64,000 nucleotides of DNA, from assembly GCF_001302265.1 (NCBI RefSeq), contig NZ_LHQM01000003.1, forward strand, positions 106,106 through 170,105, given 5' to 3'. Position numbers and translations under genes: made by a program. Positions 36,207 through 45,142 of the stretch are shown here, in pieces; within the stretch, counting starts at the first letter, position 1; each line of letters starts with the position of its first letter. The DNA comes from Streptococcus phocae (GTDB lineage: Bacteria; Bacillota; Bacilli; Lactobacillales; Streptococcaceae). The notes under the pieces were generated by a model. The model did no database searches. It saw only the letters and a program-made list of their open reading frames with translations, and had not been told where the DNA came from.

Positions 36207-37139
36207 TTAATAGAGTTGGCTATCTTTTTTCCAATTTAATGCAGTTTCTTTGTCAATTGCTAAGCGCTCTACCAAATCTTCGATTCCACCAAATTTGGTC
36301 ATTTCTCTGATCCTATCCAACCAAATAATTTCAATCGTCTCACCGTATATGTCTCCTTCGAAATCAAAAATGTTGACCTCTAAGCGGAGCTCTTTTCCAC
36401 CAAAAGTAGAATTTTTCCCAACGCTAGTCATAGAGCGGTATCTATTTCCTCTAACAATCACATCAGTAATGTACACGCCGTTGGCAGGAAGAAAGGTCCT
36501 ATCCGTTGGTGCCAGGTTGGCAGTCGGAAATCCGATGGTACGCCCACGCGCATCGCCGTGGACAACAATTCCTCTAGTTGATAGCTCGTAACCCAATAGT
36601 TGATTCACCTTAGCCACATCACCTTTTTTAATAAGGTTTCTGATTCGTGTAGAAGAGATTTTTTCGCTATCTTCGGTAACCTCATCGATAACATGAACCT
36701 GTCCACTATAATTTCTAGCTAGGTAATCACTATTTGTGCGATTGTGACCAAACTTATAGTCAAATCCCACAACAATGTGCTTGGCTTTTAACCGACTAAT
36801 ATAATGCGTGATAAAATCATCCGATGATACTTGGGCAAATGCCGACGTAAAGTCAACTAAATACAAGCTATCCACGCCAAATTCAGCAAACTTGCGATAA
36901 CGTTGTTCAGGATAGGTGATGTGCTTTAGTAAGTCAGGTGTGAATCGTGAGAACGCTAATTTTGGAGATTCTTTAAAGGTCAAAGAGACAATCTTTAACT
37001 GTTCTATTTTTGCAATGCTTCGCGCGTGCTCAAATAAGGCCTGATGGCCCCTATGTAGCGCATCAAAATAGCCTAAAACCAAAACTGTTTCCTGCGACTC
37101 AAAAATCTCTTGATAGTCTTGAATATGTTTTATTTCCAT
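36207..37139 (-). CDS. ribF: Bifunctional riboflavin kinase / FAD synthetase
   Basis: A 310-residue protein with an N-terminal nucleotidylyltransferase domain (GYFDALHRGHQALF near 24; KISSTRIRNLI near 160) and a C-terminal flavokinase domain (GRTIGFPTANLAP near 200). It makes FMN then FAD from riboflavin. It follows truB by 11 bases, the common Firmicute order. Confidence 0.94.
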   Translation of the reverse strand: MEIKHIQDYQEIFESQETVLVLGYFDALHRGHQALFEHARSIAKIEQLKIVSLTFKESPKLAFSRFTPDLLKHITYPEQRYRKFAEFGVDSLYLVDFTSAFAQVSSDDFITHYISRLKAKHIVVGFDYKFGHNRTNSDYLARNYSGQVHVIDEVTEDSEKISSTRIRNLIKKGDVAKVNQLLGYELSTRGIVVHGDARGRTIGFPTANLAPTDRTFLPANGVYITDVIVRGNRYRSMTSVGKNSTFGGKELRLEVNIFDFEGDIYGETIEIIWLDRIREMTKFGGIEDLVERLAIDKETALNWKKDSQLY

Positions 37140-37150
37140 CTGTTTCCAAT

Positions 37151-38038
37151 CTACTTATCAATAAGAACTTTTCTAGGCTTGTAGCTATCGCCTCGAGCTT
37201 CCAAAATAGCAACAAGGTCATCCTCATAAAAAGCTGCCACTAAGAGGTCTTGTGTAGGTAATGTGATTTTTCGCCCAAAAGAGATTTCCGTTTTATCCTC
37301 CATGGTGAGCTTGACCTGTGGTAAATCGGCTACCCCGTATTTTATCGGCAGCAAAAAACTCATGTCTTCTTCTGACACCATCTCAGCGATATCTGATAAA
37401 CGGTAAGCTTTTTCTAGAGTAAGCCCTGCAGAAGCTGTTCGTACCAAACTCGACATGTGACTAGCTAGCCCTAGAGATTTTCCAAGGTCAACTGCTAAAG
37501 TTCTGACATAAGTCCCCTTGCTACAAGTCACTTTAAAACGAAAGCGACAGGTAGTGTCTGTGAAAGTTAATGGGCTAGTGCGCTGAAACTGTGCAATGCT
37601 GACTTGTCTCTGCGGTCTCTCGACAGTTTCGTTAGCACGAGCGTACTCATAAAGTTTTCGGCCGTTCACTTTTACCGCTGAAAACATCGGGGGGATTTGA
37701 GTTATTGTTCCAAGAAAAGTGGCCATCGCTTGATCAACGCTATCTTCTGTTAGGTCAGCTGGTATACGACTGATTTCAACCACCTCACCACTGGCATCTT
37801 CGGTAGTGGTAGAATAACCCAGAGTGATTTCACCCTCATACTGTTTTCCTGATTCTGTCATATACTCAATCACACGAGTAGCCTTACCTACTGCAATTGG
37901 CAAAACGCCTACCACATCTGGATCAAGCGTACCACCATGTCCAATTTTTTTTTCGTGTAGTATTTTCCTCAGCTTAAAGACTGCATCATGAGACGTCATG
38001 CCCGCTTCTTTTTTTAAGTTAATTATTCCGTTTATCAT
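37151..38038 (-). CDS. truB: tRNA pseudouridine-55 synthase
   Basis: A 295-residue enzyme converting U55 to pseudouridine in the T loop of tRNAs. The catalytic aspartate is in [13 protein letters not shown] (about 39), with [19 protein letters not shown] downstream and a C-terminal PUA-like tail. The ATG is preceded by a weak ribosome site (GAAAG). It begins the truB-ribF operon, behind a clear promoter. Confidence 0.95.
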   Translation of the reverse strand: MINGIINLKKEAGMTSHDAVFKLRKILHEKKIGHGGTLDPDVVGVLPIAVGKATRVIEYMTESGKQYEGEITLGYSTTTEDASGEVVEISRIPADLTEDSVDQAMATFLGTITQIPPMFSAVKVNGRKLYEYARANETVERPQRQVSIAQFQRTSPLTFTDTTCRFRFKVTCSKGTYVRTLAVDLGKSLGLASHMSSLVRTASAGLTLEKAYRLSDIAEMVSEEDMSFLLPIKYGVADLPQVKLTMEDKTEISFGRKITLPTQDLLVAAFYEDDLVAILEARGDSYKPRKVLIDK

Positions 38039-38078
38039 CTGTTATCTTTCATCATTTATTTGTAAGTGTTCTGTCATT

Positions 38079-38108
38079 ATTATACCCATTTGCAAAGGCC
38101 TTTGACAA
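38079..38108 (-). promoter_or_regulatory. Promoter of truB-ribF
   Basis: Minus-strand TTGTCA (38103-38108), 18 bases, TATAAT (38079-38084), about 40 bases before the truB ATG. Confidence 0.7.
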
Positions 38109-38132
38109 GAAATAGTACTTGGATAGAGTGTT

Positions 38133-38585
38133 TTAAAACGACATCTCAAACGTAAAACCTGTACTGCTAGCTAAAAACCCATTTGCTTGGTAAAAATGGT
38201 GAGCAGCTTGTCGTGATGCTTTATTACCGCTATTTAGTGCAATGGCTTTGCAAGACTCTGTTTTAGCTACTCTTTTCACTTCGTCCAACAGAGCTTTTCC
38301 AACTCCTTGGCGTCTAAAACGACTACCAACAACCAAACCCAAAATTCTAAGATAAGAACCATCTTTCTCAAAAAAATGGAGCTTGGCAAACGCCACAAAC
38401 CCACAAATATGTCCATCACTAAGAGCAAGCAATAGCTGATAATCCTTATTAGAAAGGAGCTTGGTCAATCGTTTTTGCAAAGCCTCTAGGGTTGTCGGAT
38501 AACCAAGCTCTTGATAAAGTGGTAAAAGTGCCAAGGTGTCGCTTGGCTCATAGGGTTTACAAAATATCTTTAGGTCGTTTGCCAT
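38133..38585 (-). CDS. GNAT family N-acetyltransferase
   Basis: A 150-residue acetyltransferase. The acetyl-CoA loop reads RFRRQGVGKALLDEVKR near residue 90, followed by the C-terminal half NSGNKASRQAAHHFYQANGF. The acceptor substrate cannot be told. It follows the DUF2130 gene by 20 bases and is probably in the same transcript. Confidence 0.85.
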   Translation of the reverse strand: MANDLKIFCKPYEPSDTLALLPLYQELGYPTTLEALQKRLTKLLSNKDYQLLLALSDGHICGFVAFAKLHFFEKDGSYLRILGLVVGSRFRRQGVGKALLDEVKRVAKTESCKAIALNSGNKASRQAAHHFYQANGFLASSTGFTFEMSF

Positions 38586-38605
38586 CAGGTATTTTCTCCT
38601 TAGTC

Positions 38606-39946
38606 TTATTGATCACTCAAATCTTGGAATTTATCACGCATGGTAGGATTGTTTCGGGTCAATTTCTTAACCGACACGTCATCTAATTTGTTATTCGCTA
38701 AGCGCAGCTGGTTTTCACTAGTTGTTAAAAAGCGTTTCACTTCTTCCATCCGTTTTATCGATTTGTCAATTTCATCAATAGCTTTTTTGAAATTATTACT
38801 AGCCGAGTGGTAATTTTTAGAAAAAGCATTTTTAAATTGTTCCAAATCTTCTTCGAAATGGGTAATATCAATATGTTGCTCCTTGACAAGGGCTAGTTCT
38901 TGCTTATAGTGCAAACTGTTGAGAGCAGCATTTCGCAAAATACCGATGAGCTGAATAAATAGTTGAGGACGAACCACGTACATTTTGTCATATTCATGAC
39001 TGACATCCACAATACCAGTATTGTAGTAATCGTTGTCAGCCTCTAACATGGACACCAATACGGCATATTCACAGTTTTTTTCCTGCCGATCTTTGTCCAA
39101 CTCTTTGAAAAAGTCGCTATTTTTATGTTTGGTTTTAGTTGTATCAGCTTCGTTTTTCATCTCAAACATGATGGACAAGAGCTCTACGCCATTAGTATCT
39201 GTTTCTCGGAAAATAAAATCTCCTTTAGAACCACGGCTAGAGAGTTGATTGTCCTTGATGAACGTTGCATTTGGAAAGGCATAGCTGCGAACTTTATTAA
39301 ACTCTGTCTCAGCATAGACTTCTAGACTTTCTCCAATAGCTTTGGTTGATTGCTGTGCTTTAAAGTCTTTATAAAAAGCAACTTGCTCATTAGCGGCTGT
39401 TAGTTGGGCTTCAAAATCACGTTTCAACGATGCTAAAGATAGCTCTTCTTCTTTTTTTTGCAATAGGAGCTGATTTTTTAGAGCATCTCTTTCTTTTTCC
39501 ATCGTGCTAGTCGCATGTTGTAATTTTGCTTGATGCTCTAGCTCTATTTTGTCTAACTGATTCTGGAGTTCTGCTAATTCCTTATCTTTTTTAGCCATAT
39601 TTGTAGATAGCTCTAAAGCCTTTTCTGATGCTAGGTTATCTAATTTTGCTTGTAAAGAAAGGAGTTCTTGATCTTTTTTAGATAGCTCTTCTTGTCTTAA
39701 ATAGCTCTGCTCTTTTTCGACTTGCTCCAGCTGATTGGTTAGCCCTTGAATGGTTTGTTCTTTTTGTCCAAGTAATTCTTGAAGTTTGTTTTGAGCTTTT
39801 TGATCGTGGAGTGCCATTTCTTTTTTCAAGCGCAGGTGCACTTCTTTATCAAATTCATTTCCTCTGACTTGGTCTAGTAACTGAGTATACTGAGATTCAT
39901 TAATTGTAAACACGGTTTCGCATTTGGGGCATTTGATTTCTTTCAT
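38606..39946 (-). CDS. DUF2130 domain protein with zinc-ribbon-like N-terminus and long coiled coil
   Basis: A 446-residue cytoplasmic protein. The N-terminus KCPKCETVF gives a CxxC pair, followed by a coiled coil of about 150 residues (about 45-200) and then the DUF2130 domain (about 210-380), containing YAETEFNKVRSYAFPNA and DFIFRE. DUF2130 has been suggested to be nuclease-like; that is from memory and not shown here. The start is ATG 39944-39946 with GGAG 5 nt upstream. The function in streptococci is unknown. Confidence 0.8.
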   Translation of the reverse strand: MKEIKCPKCETVFTINESQYTQLLDQVRGNEFDKEVHLRLKKEMALHDQKAQNKLQELLGQKEQTIQGLTNQLEQVEKEQSYLRQEELSKKDQELLSLQAKLDNLASEKALELSTNMAKKDKELAELQNQLDKIELEHQAKLQHATSTMEKERDALKNQLLLQKKEEELSLASLKRDFEAQLTAANEQVAFYKDFKAQQSTKAIGESLEVYAETEFNKVRSYAFPNATFIKDNQLSSRGSKGDFIFRETDTNGVELLSIMFEMKNEADTTKTKHKNSDFFKELDKDRQEKNCEYAVLVSMLEADNDYYNTGIVDVSHEYDKMYVVRPQLFIQLIGILRNAALNSLHYKQELALVKEQHIDITHFEEDLEQFKNAFSKNYHSASNNFKKAIDEIDKSIKRMEEVKRFLTTSENQLRLANNKLDDVSVKKLTRNNPTMRDKFQDLSDQ

Positions 39947-39976
39947 CGTTTCTCCATTCTGATAGGTCATGACGTT

Positions 39977-39985
39977 ATTATACCA
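39977..39985 (-). promoter_or_regulatory. Extended -10 promoter of the DUF2130 gene
   Basis: TGG then TATAAT (39977-39982) on the minus strand, 31 bases before the start codon. Confidence 0.6.
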
Positions 39986-40060
39986 AAAAAAGCTTAGCAG
40001 TGTTGAGTGAGTCCTTAGTGGTCCCGCTCAATATTGACTAAGCTTTAGCAACAGTTCATG

Positions 40061-41032
40061 CTACAATTTATCAGAATCATCTCCTTTGTAATCACGGTAA
40101 AAGGAGACTTTTAACAAAATTAAGCGCTCTAAATCTTGGAGAATTTGAAATAACACAGCCCTTCTTTCAAATTCTTCTCTGGTTTTGGGCAATTCTCTTT
40201 GCCTAAAGGTGTCAAGGAGCTGCTCAATATCATCAATCAGCATTAGAGCTGAATTGGTTTCGCTCAACTGTCTAGCAGTGGCATGAAATAAATGCGACAA
40301 GAGAATACTCTCTCGACTCTGGCTAGTAATTTTCTCCACATTGACCGCTATTTGGTTGAGCAGTCTATTTTGATTGCGACGCATTTCAAAATAATGCACT
40401 TGATAGTTTGTCTGTTGAAAAAGGGTATTATGCCTTTCTCGGTAGACTAATTGTAAAGCATCTTCTAGGATTCCATCTAAGGTCTCAATCATGTCTGACG
40501 CATTAGAGCCTTTTCCCTCTAAAAGAAACTGCTCAAAGCAATACAAAATAGACTTCAAACTATCCTCGACTTGCTTGTGATAGTCGCGTAGTTTTTGTGC
40601 TTGTGAGCCCATGTAGGTGTTGGATAAGAGGGCAATCCCTATTCCTATGAAAAAAATCAGAAACTCATTTAAAAGAACCGAGGGACTGATACTTTTCTCT
40701 GTAATGAGATGGGTGACAAGCACCGTAATCGGAACCAAACCCGCCTCTATTTTAAAATGGTAAAGCACAGGAATGGTAGCTACTAAATACAAAGAAAAAG
40801 CCACCAGGTTAAAACCAATTACCTTGAATAACATCACGGCAATCGCAAAAGCTAGAAAAAACGATAGCAGGCGATTTCTCGCAACGATTAAACTTGATTT
40901 TCGAGTATCTAGCACGCTCAATAATGCTATAACTCCAGCTGATATCGCATATGACAAATTTAATTGCGAAGCCAGTAGTGTTGCAACAACGGTCGCTAAA
41001 AACATTTTTACGGTTCTTTCGGCTAAGCCCAC
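40061..41032 (-). CDS. Aromatic-acid-exporter-like membrane protein (DUF939/ArAE family)
   Basis: A 323-residue protein with six N-terminal membrane segments (about 1-145; beginning MGLAERTVKMFLATVVATLL, with LSVLDTRKSSLIVARNRLLS in the first loop) and a cytoplasmic helical C-terminal half. This is the half-sized FUSC/ArAE architecture. The family is linked to export of aromatic acids, but the substrate here is unknown. It starts 9 bases after the upstream gene, so the two are co-transcribed. Confidence 0.78.
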   Translation of the reverse strand: MGLAERTVKMFLATVVATLLASQLNLSYAISAGVIALLSVLDTRKSSLIVARNRLLSFFLAFAIAVMLFKVIGFNLVAFSLYLVATIPVLYHFKIEAGLVPITVLVTHLITEKSISPSVLLNEFLIFFIGIGIALLSNTYMGSQAQKLRDYHKQVEDSLKSILYCFEQFLLEGKGSNASDMIETLDGILEDALQLVYRERHNTLFQQTNYQVHYFEMRRNQNRLLNQIAVNVEKITSQSRESILLSHLFHATARQLSETNSALMLIDDIEQLLDTFRQRELPKTREEFERRAVLFQILQDLERLILLKVSFYRDYKGDDSDKL

Positions 41033-41041
41033 AGTATACTC

Positions 41042-41638
41042 CTAATCTAAACTTTTTTGAATTTCATTTTTAATAAAGTGCCACTCCTGCTCAGCCCTTT
41101 TCACTTTTCGATGATAATCGTTCAAACCACGCAAATAATTATTAATAAGATAATCTTGCTTGACAAGAGGTATCAGTGGCACTGGAATCTCTAGTAATTC
41201 TTTGGTCGATAAATTAATCACATCTTTCCCGTGGTCTGCTGCTTCTAACAGTGCCTGTCCGACAGGAGAGTCCAAGAAGAATTTAATATAATAGCCTCTT
41301 AACAATTTTAAGGGTCTTAAGACTGTAATATTAGAGGAAGCTACCATTTCTCGATCTTGCTTATGAAAGACACAGACCTTCTTAAGGGTTCCTTTCGACG
41401 CTATCAAGACATCGCCATCCTCTAAAAGATAGCGCAATAGCTGTCTACGATCCATTTGAAACGTGCGAACCTGTGAATACTCAATCCCTAGTTCCCTCAT
41501 GTCGGACAAATTTATCAATCCAAATTCACCATCATCAACTTTTTTAGGAACAGCCTTTCCTTTGAAACAATCAACAACTGTTCCAAGTGCTACCTTTTTC
41601 CTATGGTCATTTAAATAATGCTGAATCATGTCACTCAT
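41042..41638 (-). CDS. Orphan half-HsdS-like protein (type I RM specificity domain)
   Basis: A 198-residue protein resembling a single target-recognition domain plus helix of a type I restriction specificity subunit: VALGTVVDCFKGKAVP at the start, LEDGDVLIASKG in the middle, NLSTKELLEIPVPLIPLVKQDYLI at the conserved end, then a coiled helix. A complete HsdS has two such halves. No hsdM or hsdR lies anywhere in the window, and the neighbours are core genes, so it is not a working restriction locus here. It may have been recruited to another role. Confidence 0.7.
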   Translation of the reverse strand: MSDMIQHYLNDHRKKVALGTVVDCFKGKAVPKKVDDGEFGLINLSDMRELGIEYSQVRTFQMDRRQLLRYLLEDGDVLIASKGTLKKVCVFHKQDREMVASSNITVLRPLKLLRGYYIKFFLDSPVGQALLEAADHGKDVINLSTKELLEIPVPLIPLVKQDYLINNYLRGLNDYHRKVKRAEQEWHFIKNEIQKSLD

Positions 41639-41660
41639 AAAAGTATCCCTTTATTACAAT

Positions 41661-41678
41661 ATAGTATTAAGATACTAT
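41661..41678. repeat. Perfect inverted repeat upstream of the HsdS-like gene
   Basis: ATAGTAT, four bases, ATACTAT, about 25 bases before the start codon and overlapping a possible -10. It is a candidate operator. Confidence 0.45.
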
Positions 41679-41701
41679 CACAAAAAAACTGCTTTTTCAA
41701 G

Positions 41702-41738
41702 AAAAAAACCAGCTAGATTTTGTCAGCTGATTTTTTTT
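41702..41738 (-). terminator. Terminator of the GntR-RCK_C gene
   Basis: ACCAGCT (41708-41714) pairs with AGCTGAT (41725-41731, one G-T pair), with A7 on one side and T8 on the other, so it can act in both directions. Confidence 0.75.
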
Positions 41739-41760
41739 ATAAATTTAAGAAAACCTATTT

Positions 41761-42402
41761 TTATAGGCCTTGCCTTAGGTTGAAAAAGGTTTTCATCCTA
41801 GAGATAACTGAATCATCCCCAACAAAGTAAATATGGTCACCCTTTTCAATAACAGAGTATGGTCCAGGCGATACTGTAAATTTACCGTCGTGTTCAATGG
41901 CGACAATCGTCGCACCTGTTTGATGCCAGATGTTCAAAGCACCAATAGACTTGCCGAAATGTTCCGAATCCTGGCTACAAATAATTTCATAAGGCGCCAA
42001 AGGATATTGTTTGCTGATAGATTGGCTTTGCATCAAGAAGTCATTAACCAAAACAGCTAAATCTTCCATAGCTGCCTGTTGCTCACGGATGTTATCGCGG
42101 ATGTTTTCCTTGATAACAGCGATTGAGTGAGTAGACTCATACTGATTGATGAAATCAATCGCTTTTTCCTTTGATAGAACAATGGCCCCACTGCCGTGCT
42201 TTAATGTCAAAATTTTTAAATCAGCCAGAATATTCAATCCTTTTCGTGCTGTTTCAGGTGATACATTAAAGGTGGATGCAATAGTCGTTCGAGATTTTAG
42301 CTTATCACCAACCTCATATTCACCATTTGCAATCCTTTCAGCCACTGAAATGGCGATTTTTTGATATTTCGAGTTCGTAATTTCCCTCTTATTACCAGTC
42401 AT
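41761..42402 (-). CDS. GntR-type regulator with C-terminal RCK_C/TrkA-C domain (BusR-like)
   Basis: A 213-residue protein with an N-terminal winged helix of the GntR/YtrA type (SVAERIANGEYEVGDKLKSR, TIASTFNVSPETARKGLNIL), a central coiled coil (about 85-135) and a C-terminal RCK_C domain (APYEIICSQDSEHFGKSIGAL to VISRMKTFFN). This is the layout of BusR, the c-di-AMP-responsive repressor of osmolyte uptake in S. agalactiae and L. lactis. No busAB genes are adjacent. It is downstream of the Gls24 stress operon, in the same direction but after a terminator. AAGGAG precedes the ATG. Confidence 0.8.
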   Translation of the reverse strand: MTGNKREITNSKYQKIAISVAERIANGEYEVGDKLKSRTTIASTFNVSPETARKGLNILADLKILTLKHGSGAIVLSKEKAIDFINQYESTHSIAVIKENIRDNIREQQAAMEDLAVLVNDFLMQSQSISKQYPLAPYEIICSQDSEHFGKSIGALNIWHQTGATIVAIEHDGKFTVSPGPYSVIEKGDHIYFVGDDSVISRMKTFFNLRQGL

Positions 42403-42493
42403 TTATATCACTCCTTACTTAAGACTATAACATTCCTATTAAATCACATTTTCCTAGAGATTACAATACAGGAATCATTCTCTAAATGCTGAC

Positions 42494-42519
42494 AAAAAGA
42501 GCCGGTAATACACCAGCTC
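42494..42519 (-). terminator. Terminator of the Gls24 operon
   Basis: GAGCCGGT (42499-42506) pairs with ACCAGCTC (42512-42519, one G-T pair), and T5 follows on the minus strand. A second stem, CTAATC/GATTAG, is at 42526-42543. Confidence 0.75.
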
Positions 42520-42567
42520 ATTGGTCTAATCAGCACCGATTAGAGTTGTCTTTAATTATTGCGTTGA

Positions 42568-43044
42568 TTAAGCATTGCTTGTTGCGTCAGAGACTGTCTC
42601 TTTTAGCTTTCCAGCTTGTTCTGATACAAATTGTGAGGTTGAAGAGGCTGCACTAGTCACCTTATCTTGCACAGTCACACTAGCCGCTTCGTGCTCTTCC
42701 TTGGTTCTAATATCAACAACATTGATATTTACTTCAACAACCTTTAAATGTGTCATTGTGTCAACGTTTTGTGACACGATGGCTTTGATTGATTCAGCGA
42801 TCGCCGGAATATCTTTACCATATTCAACAATAATTGCCAAGTCAACAGCAACTTCTTTGGAGCCAACTTCGACAGACACACCATCTGTAACAGAATCAGA
42901 GTTTACTAAATTATTTTTAATATTTGAGAAAAATCCTCCTGTTACTGCCAGTAATCCACCTACATTTTCAAGTGCGTGGCCAACAATTTTTTCAATGACT
43001 TTATCATCATATGTAAGGGTACTTTTAATGTTATTTGTGTCCAT
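42568..43044 (-). CDS. Asp23/Gls24 family envelope stress protein (copy B)
   Basis: A 158-residue Asp23/Gls24 (DUF322) protein. The core LTYDDKVIEKIVGHALENVGGL to VEVNINVVDIRTKEEHE is nearly colinear with the copy encoded at 43290-43829. Members of this family are held at the membrane by AmaP and respond to envelope, alkaline and bile stress. The C-terminal 30 residues are low-complexity, Ala/Ser/Thr-rich. It is the last gene of the operon. Confidence 0.88.
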   Translation of the reverse strand: MDTNNIKSTLTYDDKVIEKIVGHALENVGGLLAVTGGFFSNIKNNLVNSDSVTDGVSVEVGSKEVAVDLAIIVEYGKDIPAIAESIKAIVSQNVDTMTHLKVVEVNINVVDIRTKEEHEAASVTVQDKVTSAASSTSQFVSEQAGKLKETVSDATSNA

Positions 43045-43054
43045 GTTGTCTCCT

Positions 43055-43252
43055 TTATTTATCCTTGTCTAAACCTTTTGCTAGACCTTTGAGCGAGTCT
43101 TTGGCATCAGCAGCGACTTCTTTAACTTTACCAACCACTTTATCCACTTTTCCTTCTGTTTCAAGTGATTTGTCGCCAGTAACTTTACCAACACCTTCTT
43201 TAAGCGTCCCACCAGCTTGTTCTAGTTTTGAATTTACTTTTTCTTCTGACAT
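43055..43252 (-). CDS. CsbD-like small stress protein
   Basis: A 65-residue, highly charged, helix-forming protein ([20 protein letters not shown] onward) of the CsbD family, which accumulates in general stress in many bacteria; its molecular role is unknown. ATG 43250-43252 is preferred because GGGAG lies 9 nt upstream. The ATG two codons earlier is too close. It lies between the two Gls24 genes. Confidence 0.85.
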   Translation of the reverse strand: MSEEKVNSKLEQAGGTLKEGVGKVTGDKSLETEGKVDKVVGKVKEVAADAKDSLKGLAKGLDKDK

Positions 43253-43289
43253 AATCATACTCTCCCTAACTTTAATATTCTCTTATTAG

Positions 43290-43829
43290 TTACTTAACAC
43301 GTGGCTCAGCTTGTTGGTCTTGGATTTTCTCAACGCCAGCACCAACTGATGACTTCACGTTATCTACTTGCTGACTTGTAAAATCAGATGTTGATTTGGC
43401 AACTTCTGTCATCTTGTCTTGTAGGCTAACTTTTTCAGCTTCAAATTGTTGTCTTGTTTTGATATCAACCACTTTAACATTGACTTCGATAACGTCTAAG
43501 TCTGTCATTTTTTTCACTTCTTCTTCGACAACCGCTTTAATCGCATCATAGATAGTAGGAACGTGTTTTTGGTACTCTGCAACAATGTCTAAGTCAATCG
43601 CAACTTGTTTTTTACCAACTTCTACATTAACGCCATCGCGAACAGAATCCGTGTTAACAAGTTTGTCTTTTAAGTTTGAGAAGAAGCCTCCGCTAACACC
43701 AAGCAAGCCATCAACGCTTTCTAATGCCAAGCCAACAATTTTTTCAATTACTTTATCTTCGTAGGTTAACTCTCCACGGATAACAGGTGCTAGTTCTGGT
43801 TTTGTGTTTTTGATATAAGTTTCAGTCAT
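43290..43829 (-). CDS. Asp23/Gls24 family envelope stress protein (copy A)
   Basis: A 179-residue Gls24 protein with core LTYEDKVIEKIVGLALESVDGL and VIEVNVKVVDIKTRQQFEAEKV, and a polar C-terminal tail. It is the closer match in layout to enterococcal Gls24. The two copies in one operon look like a tandem duplication with CsbD inserted. GGAG precedes the ATG. Confidence 0.88.
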   Translation of the reverse strand: MTETYIKNTKPELAPVIRGELTYEDKVIEKIVGLALESVDGLLGVSGGFFSNLKDKLVNTDSVRDGVNVEVGKKQVAIDLDIVAEYQKHVPTIYDAIKAVVEEEVKKMTDLDVIEVNVKVVDIKTRQQFEAEKVSLQDKMTEVAKSTSDFTSQQVDNVKSSVGAGVEKIQDQQAEPRVK

Positions 43830-43840
43830 TGTAATCTCCT

Positions 43841-44029
43841 TTATCTGCGTTTAGTGAATTGATCAATAAGTCCTGTTTTTTTGGCATACAGGCCACCATA
43901 AGCTCCAAGTAGGACAAAAATAACAGCTAATAAGGTTTTAAATAACCCAAAAGTCATTAAAATAATAGCAAATACTAATCCTACAACCCCACCAATAATA
44001 GGGTATTTAAATTTTTCATAAAATGTCAT
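43841..44029 (-). CDS. DUF2273 small membrane protein
   Basis: A 62-residue protein with two membrane segments (PIIGGVVGLVFAIILMTFG, LLAVIFVLLGAYGGLY) and a basic tail, typical of DUF2273 proteins next to Asp23/AmaP genes. The second of two in-frame ATG codons (44027-44029) is better spaced to GGAG. Confidence 0.82.
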   Translation of the reverse strand: MTFYEKFKYPIIGGVVGLVFAIILMTFGLFKTLLAVIFVLLGAYGGLYAKKTGLIDQFTKRR

Positions 44030-44038
44030 AGTCATCTC

Positions 44039-44620
44039 CTATTCTACACGTTGTTTGGCTGCGCGTTTGTATTCAGCATCTGTGATGTCTTTGACAAAAA
44101 CCTTAAAATGAACCGGTTTATCAATTCCAAAGAATTCAGACAAGCCTTTTTCGATGCCTTTTTTAAGGCCGCTAACTTGATCTTCTACACCGACACGTGA
44201 CGCTAGACGCCCTGTAACATCAATATGAAAGCGATGCTTATAAAGTTTGGCTGTAACGTTTGGATTTGTCATTAAGCCAGCAGATTGAACAGCTGTTGCA
44301 ACGTATGATTCGATAGCAGATTTTTTCAAAAGTAAACTTCCGTTACCCTTGTCCAGTTTTATTTCTGTGTATAGACGTGGGTAAAACATGATTACTAAAA
44401 TCACGGCTAAGGTTATCACGAAAAGAATAATCGCTCCCCAGAAATAATAATGGTACACAATCGGATCCAACAGGCTAGGAACGTTAGCAATATCCCACTC
44501 TAGCCAGTTATAGGCAGCAGGCAAGCTAACATATGGCGCCGTAATTCCTATTACCCATCCTAGGATGGATAATAGCACTATCCCAATAAAACTATAGGTC
44601 ATTTTTAAAAACTTTGACAT
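44039..44620 (-). CDS. amaP: Alkaline shock response membrane anchor protein AmaP
   Basis: A 193-residue protein with two N-terminal membrane segments (about 8-30 and 60-82) and a cytoplasmic Asp23-like domain (VTAKLYKHRFHIDVTGRLAS). In staphylococci AmaP recruits Asp23 to the membrane. Here it would anchor the two Gls24 proteins. It is second in the operon. Confidence 0.85.
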   Translation of the reverse strand: MSKFLKMTYSFIGIVLLSILGWVIGITAPYVSLPAAYNWLEWDIANVPSLLDPIVYHYYFWGAIILFVITLAVILVIMFYPRLYTEIKLDKGNGSLLLKKSAIESYVATAVQSAGLMTNPNVTAKLYKHRFHIDVTGRLASRVGVEDQVSGLKKGIEKGLSEFFGIDKPVHFKVFVKDITDAEYKRAAKQRVE

Positions 44621-44666
44621 ACCGTCCCCCTTTTTTACTTCCCTAGTAGTTCTTTACAAAAGTTGA

Positions 44667-44912
44667 TTATTTCATTTTGCTAAGAACAAAAGAAGTGATG
44701 AGAACGACAATAACCGCTCCAATAATTGATGGAATCAATGCCATACCGGCCAATGAAATTCCAAATGATCCAAATAGTGAGTGACCAACATATGATCCAA
44801 CTAAACCAGCTGCAATGTTTGCAATCCAGCCCATAGAGCCACCTTTTTTAGTCAATGCTCCAGCAATCATACCGATCAATGCTCCAACAATCAATGTCCA
44901 AATAAGTCCCAT
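44667..44912 (-). CDS. glsB: GlsB/YeaQ/YmgE family membrane protein
   Basis: An 81-residue, very hydrophobic, Gly-rich protein (MGLIWTLIVGALIGMIAGAL onward; IANIAAGLVGSYVG in the middle) of the transglycosylase-associated/GlsB family. I start at ATG 44910-44912 with AGAGGAG upstream; the 25-residue extension to 44987 lies in the leader and is rejected. It opens the Gls24 operon. The leader carries two AGTGAC-type repeats. Confidence 0.88.
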   Translation of the reverse strand: MGLIWTLIVGALIGMIAGALTKKGGSMGWIANIAAGLVGSYVGHSLFGSFGISLAGMALIPSIIGAVIVVLITSFVLSKMK

Positions 44913-45006
44913 AATAGTTCTCCTCTTTCTATTTCGATACGTTTGTATCTTTTTTATTTTTGAAAAATGAATTTTTTCATTTTTCATACTTACCAGAAAT
45001 AATCAC

Positions 45007-45018
45007 TTTAAAAGTGAC
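45007..45018. repeat. AGTGAC-type operator candidate, copy 1
   Basis: TTTAAAAGTGAC, the right half of a near-palindrome TCACTTTAAAAGTGA (45003-45017). The same 12 bases recur 99 bases away, in the leader of the Gls24 operon. Confidence 0.5.
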
Positions 45019-45105
45019 TACCCAAAACAAACAAAGAGCTGTCATGTTCAGCGATAAGTTTCAAAATTTATTTGAAAACCTATATAAATCCTTTAAAACA
45101 AGTGT

Positions 45106-45122
45106 TTTAAAAGTGACCACTC
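45106..45122. repeat. AGTGAC-type operator candidate, copy 2
   Basis: TTTAAAAGTGAC followed by CACTC, containing the small palindrome AGTGACCACT (45112-45121). It lies about 20 bases downstream of the predicted transcription start. Apart from the promoter and these repeats, I see nothing else in the 349-base gap 44913-45261 except the pcrA terminator. Confidence 0.5.
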
Positions 45123-45142
45123 ATTTTTTATTTTATAATGTT

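Noticed and set aside
41042..41638. An active type I restriction-modification locus
   Set aside because: There is only half of a specificity subunit and no hsdM or hsdR in the window.
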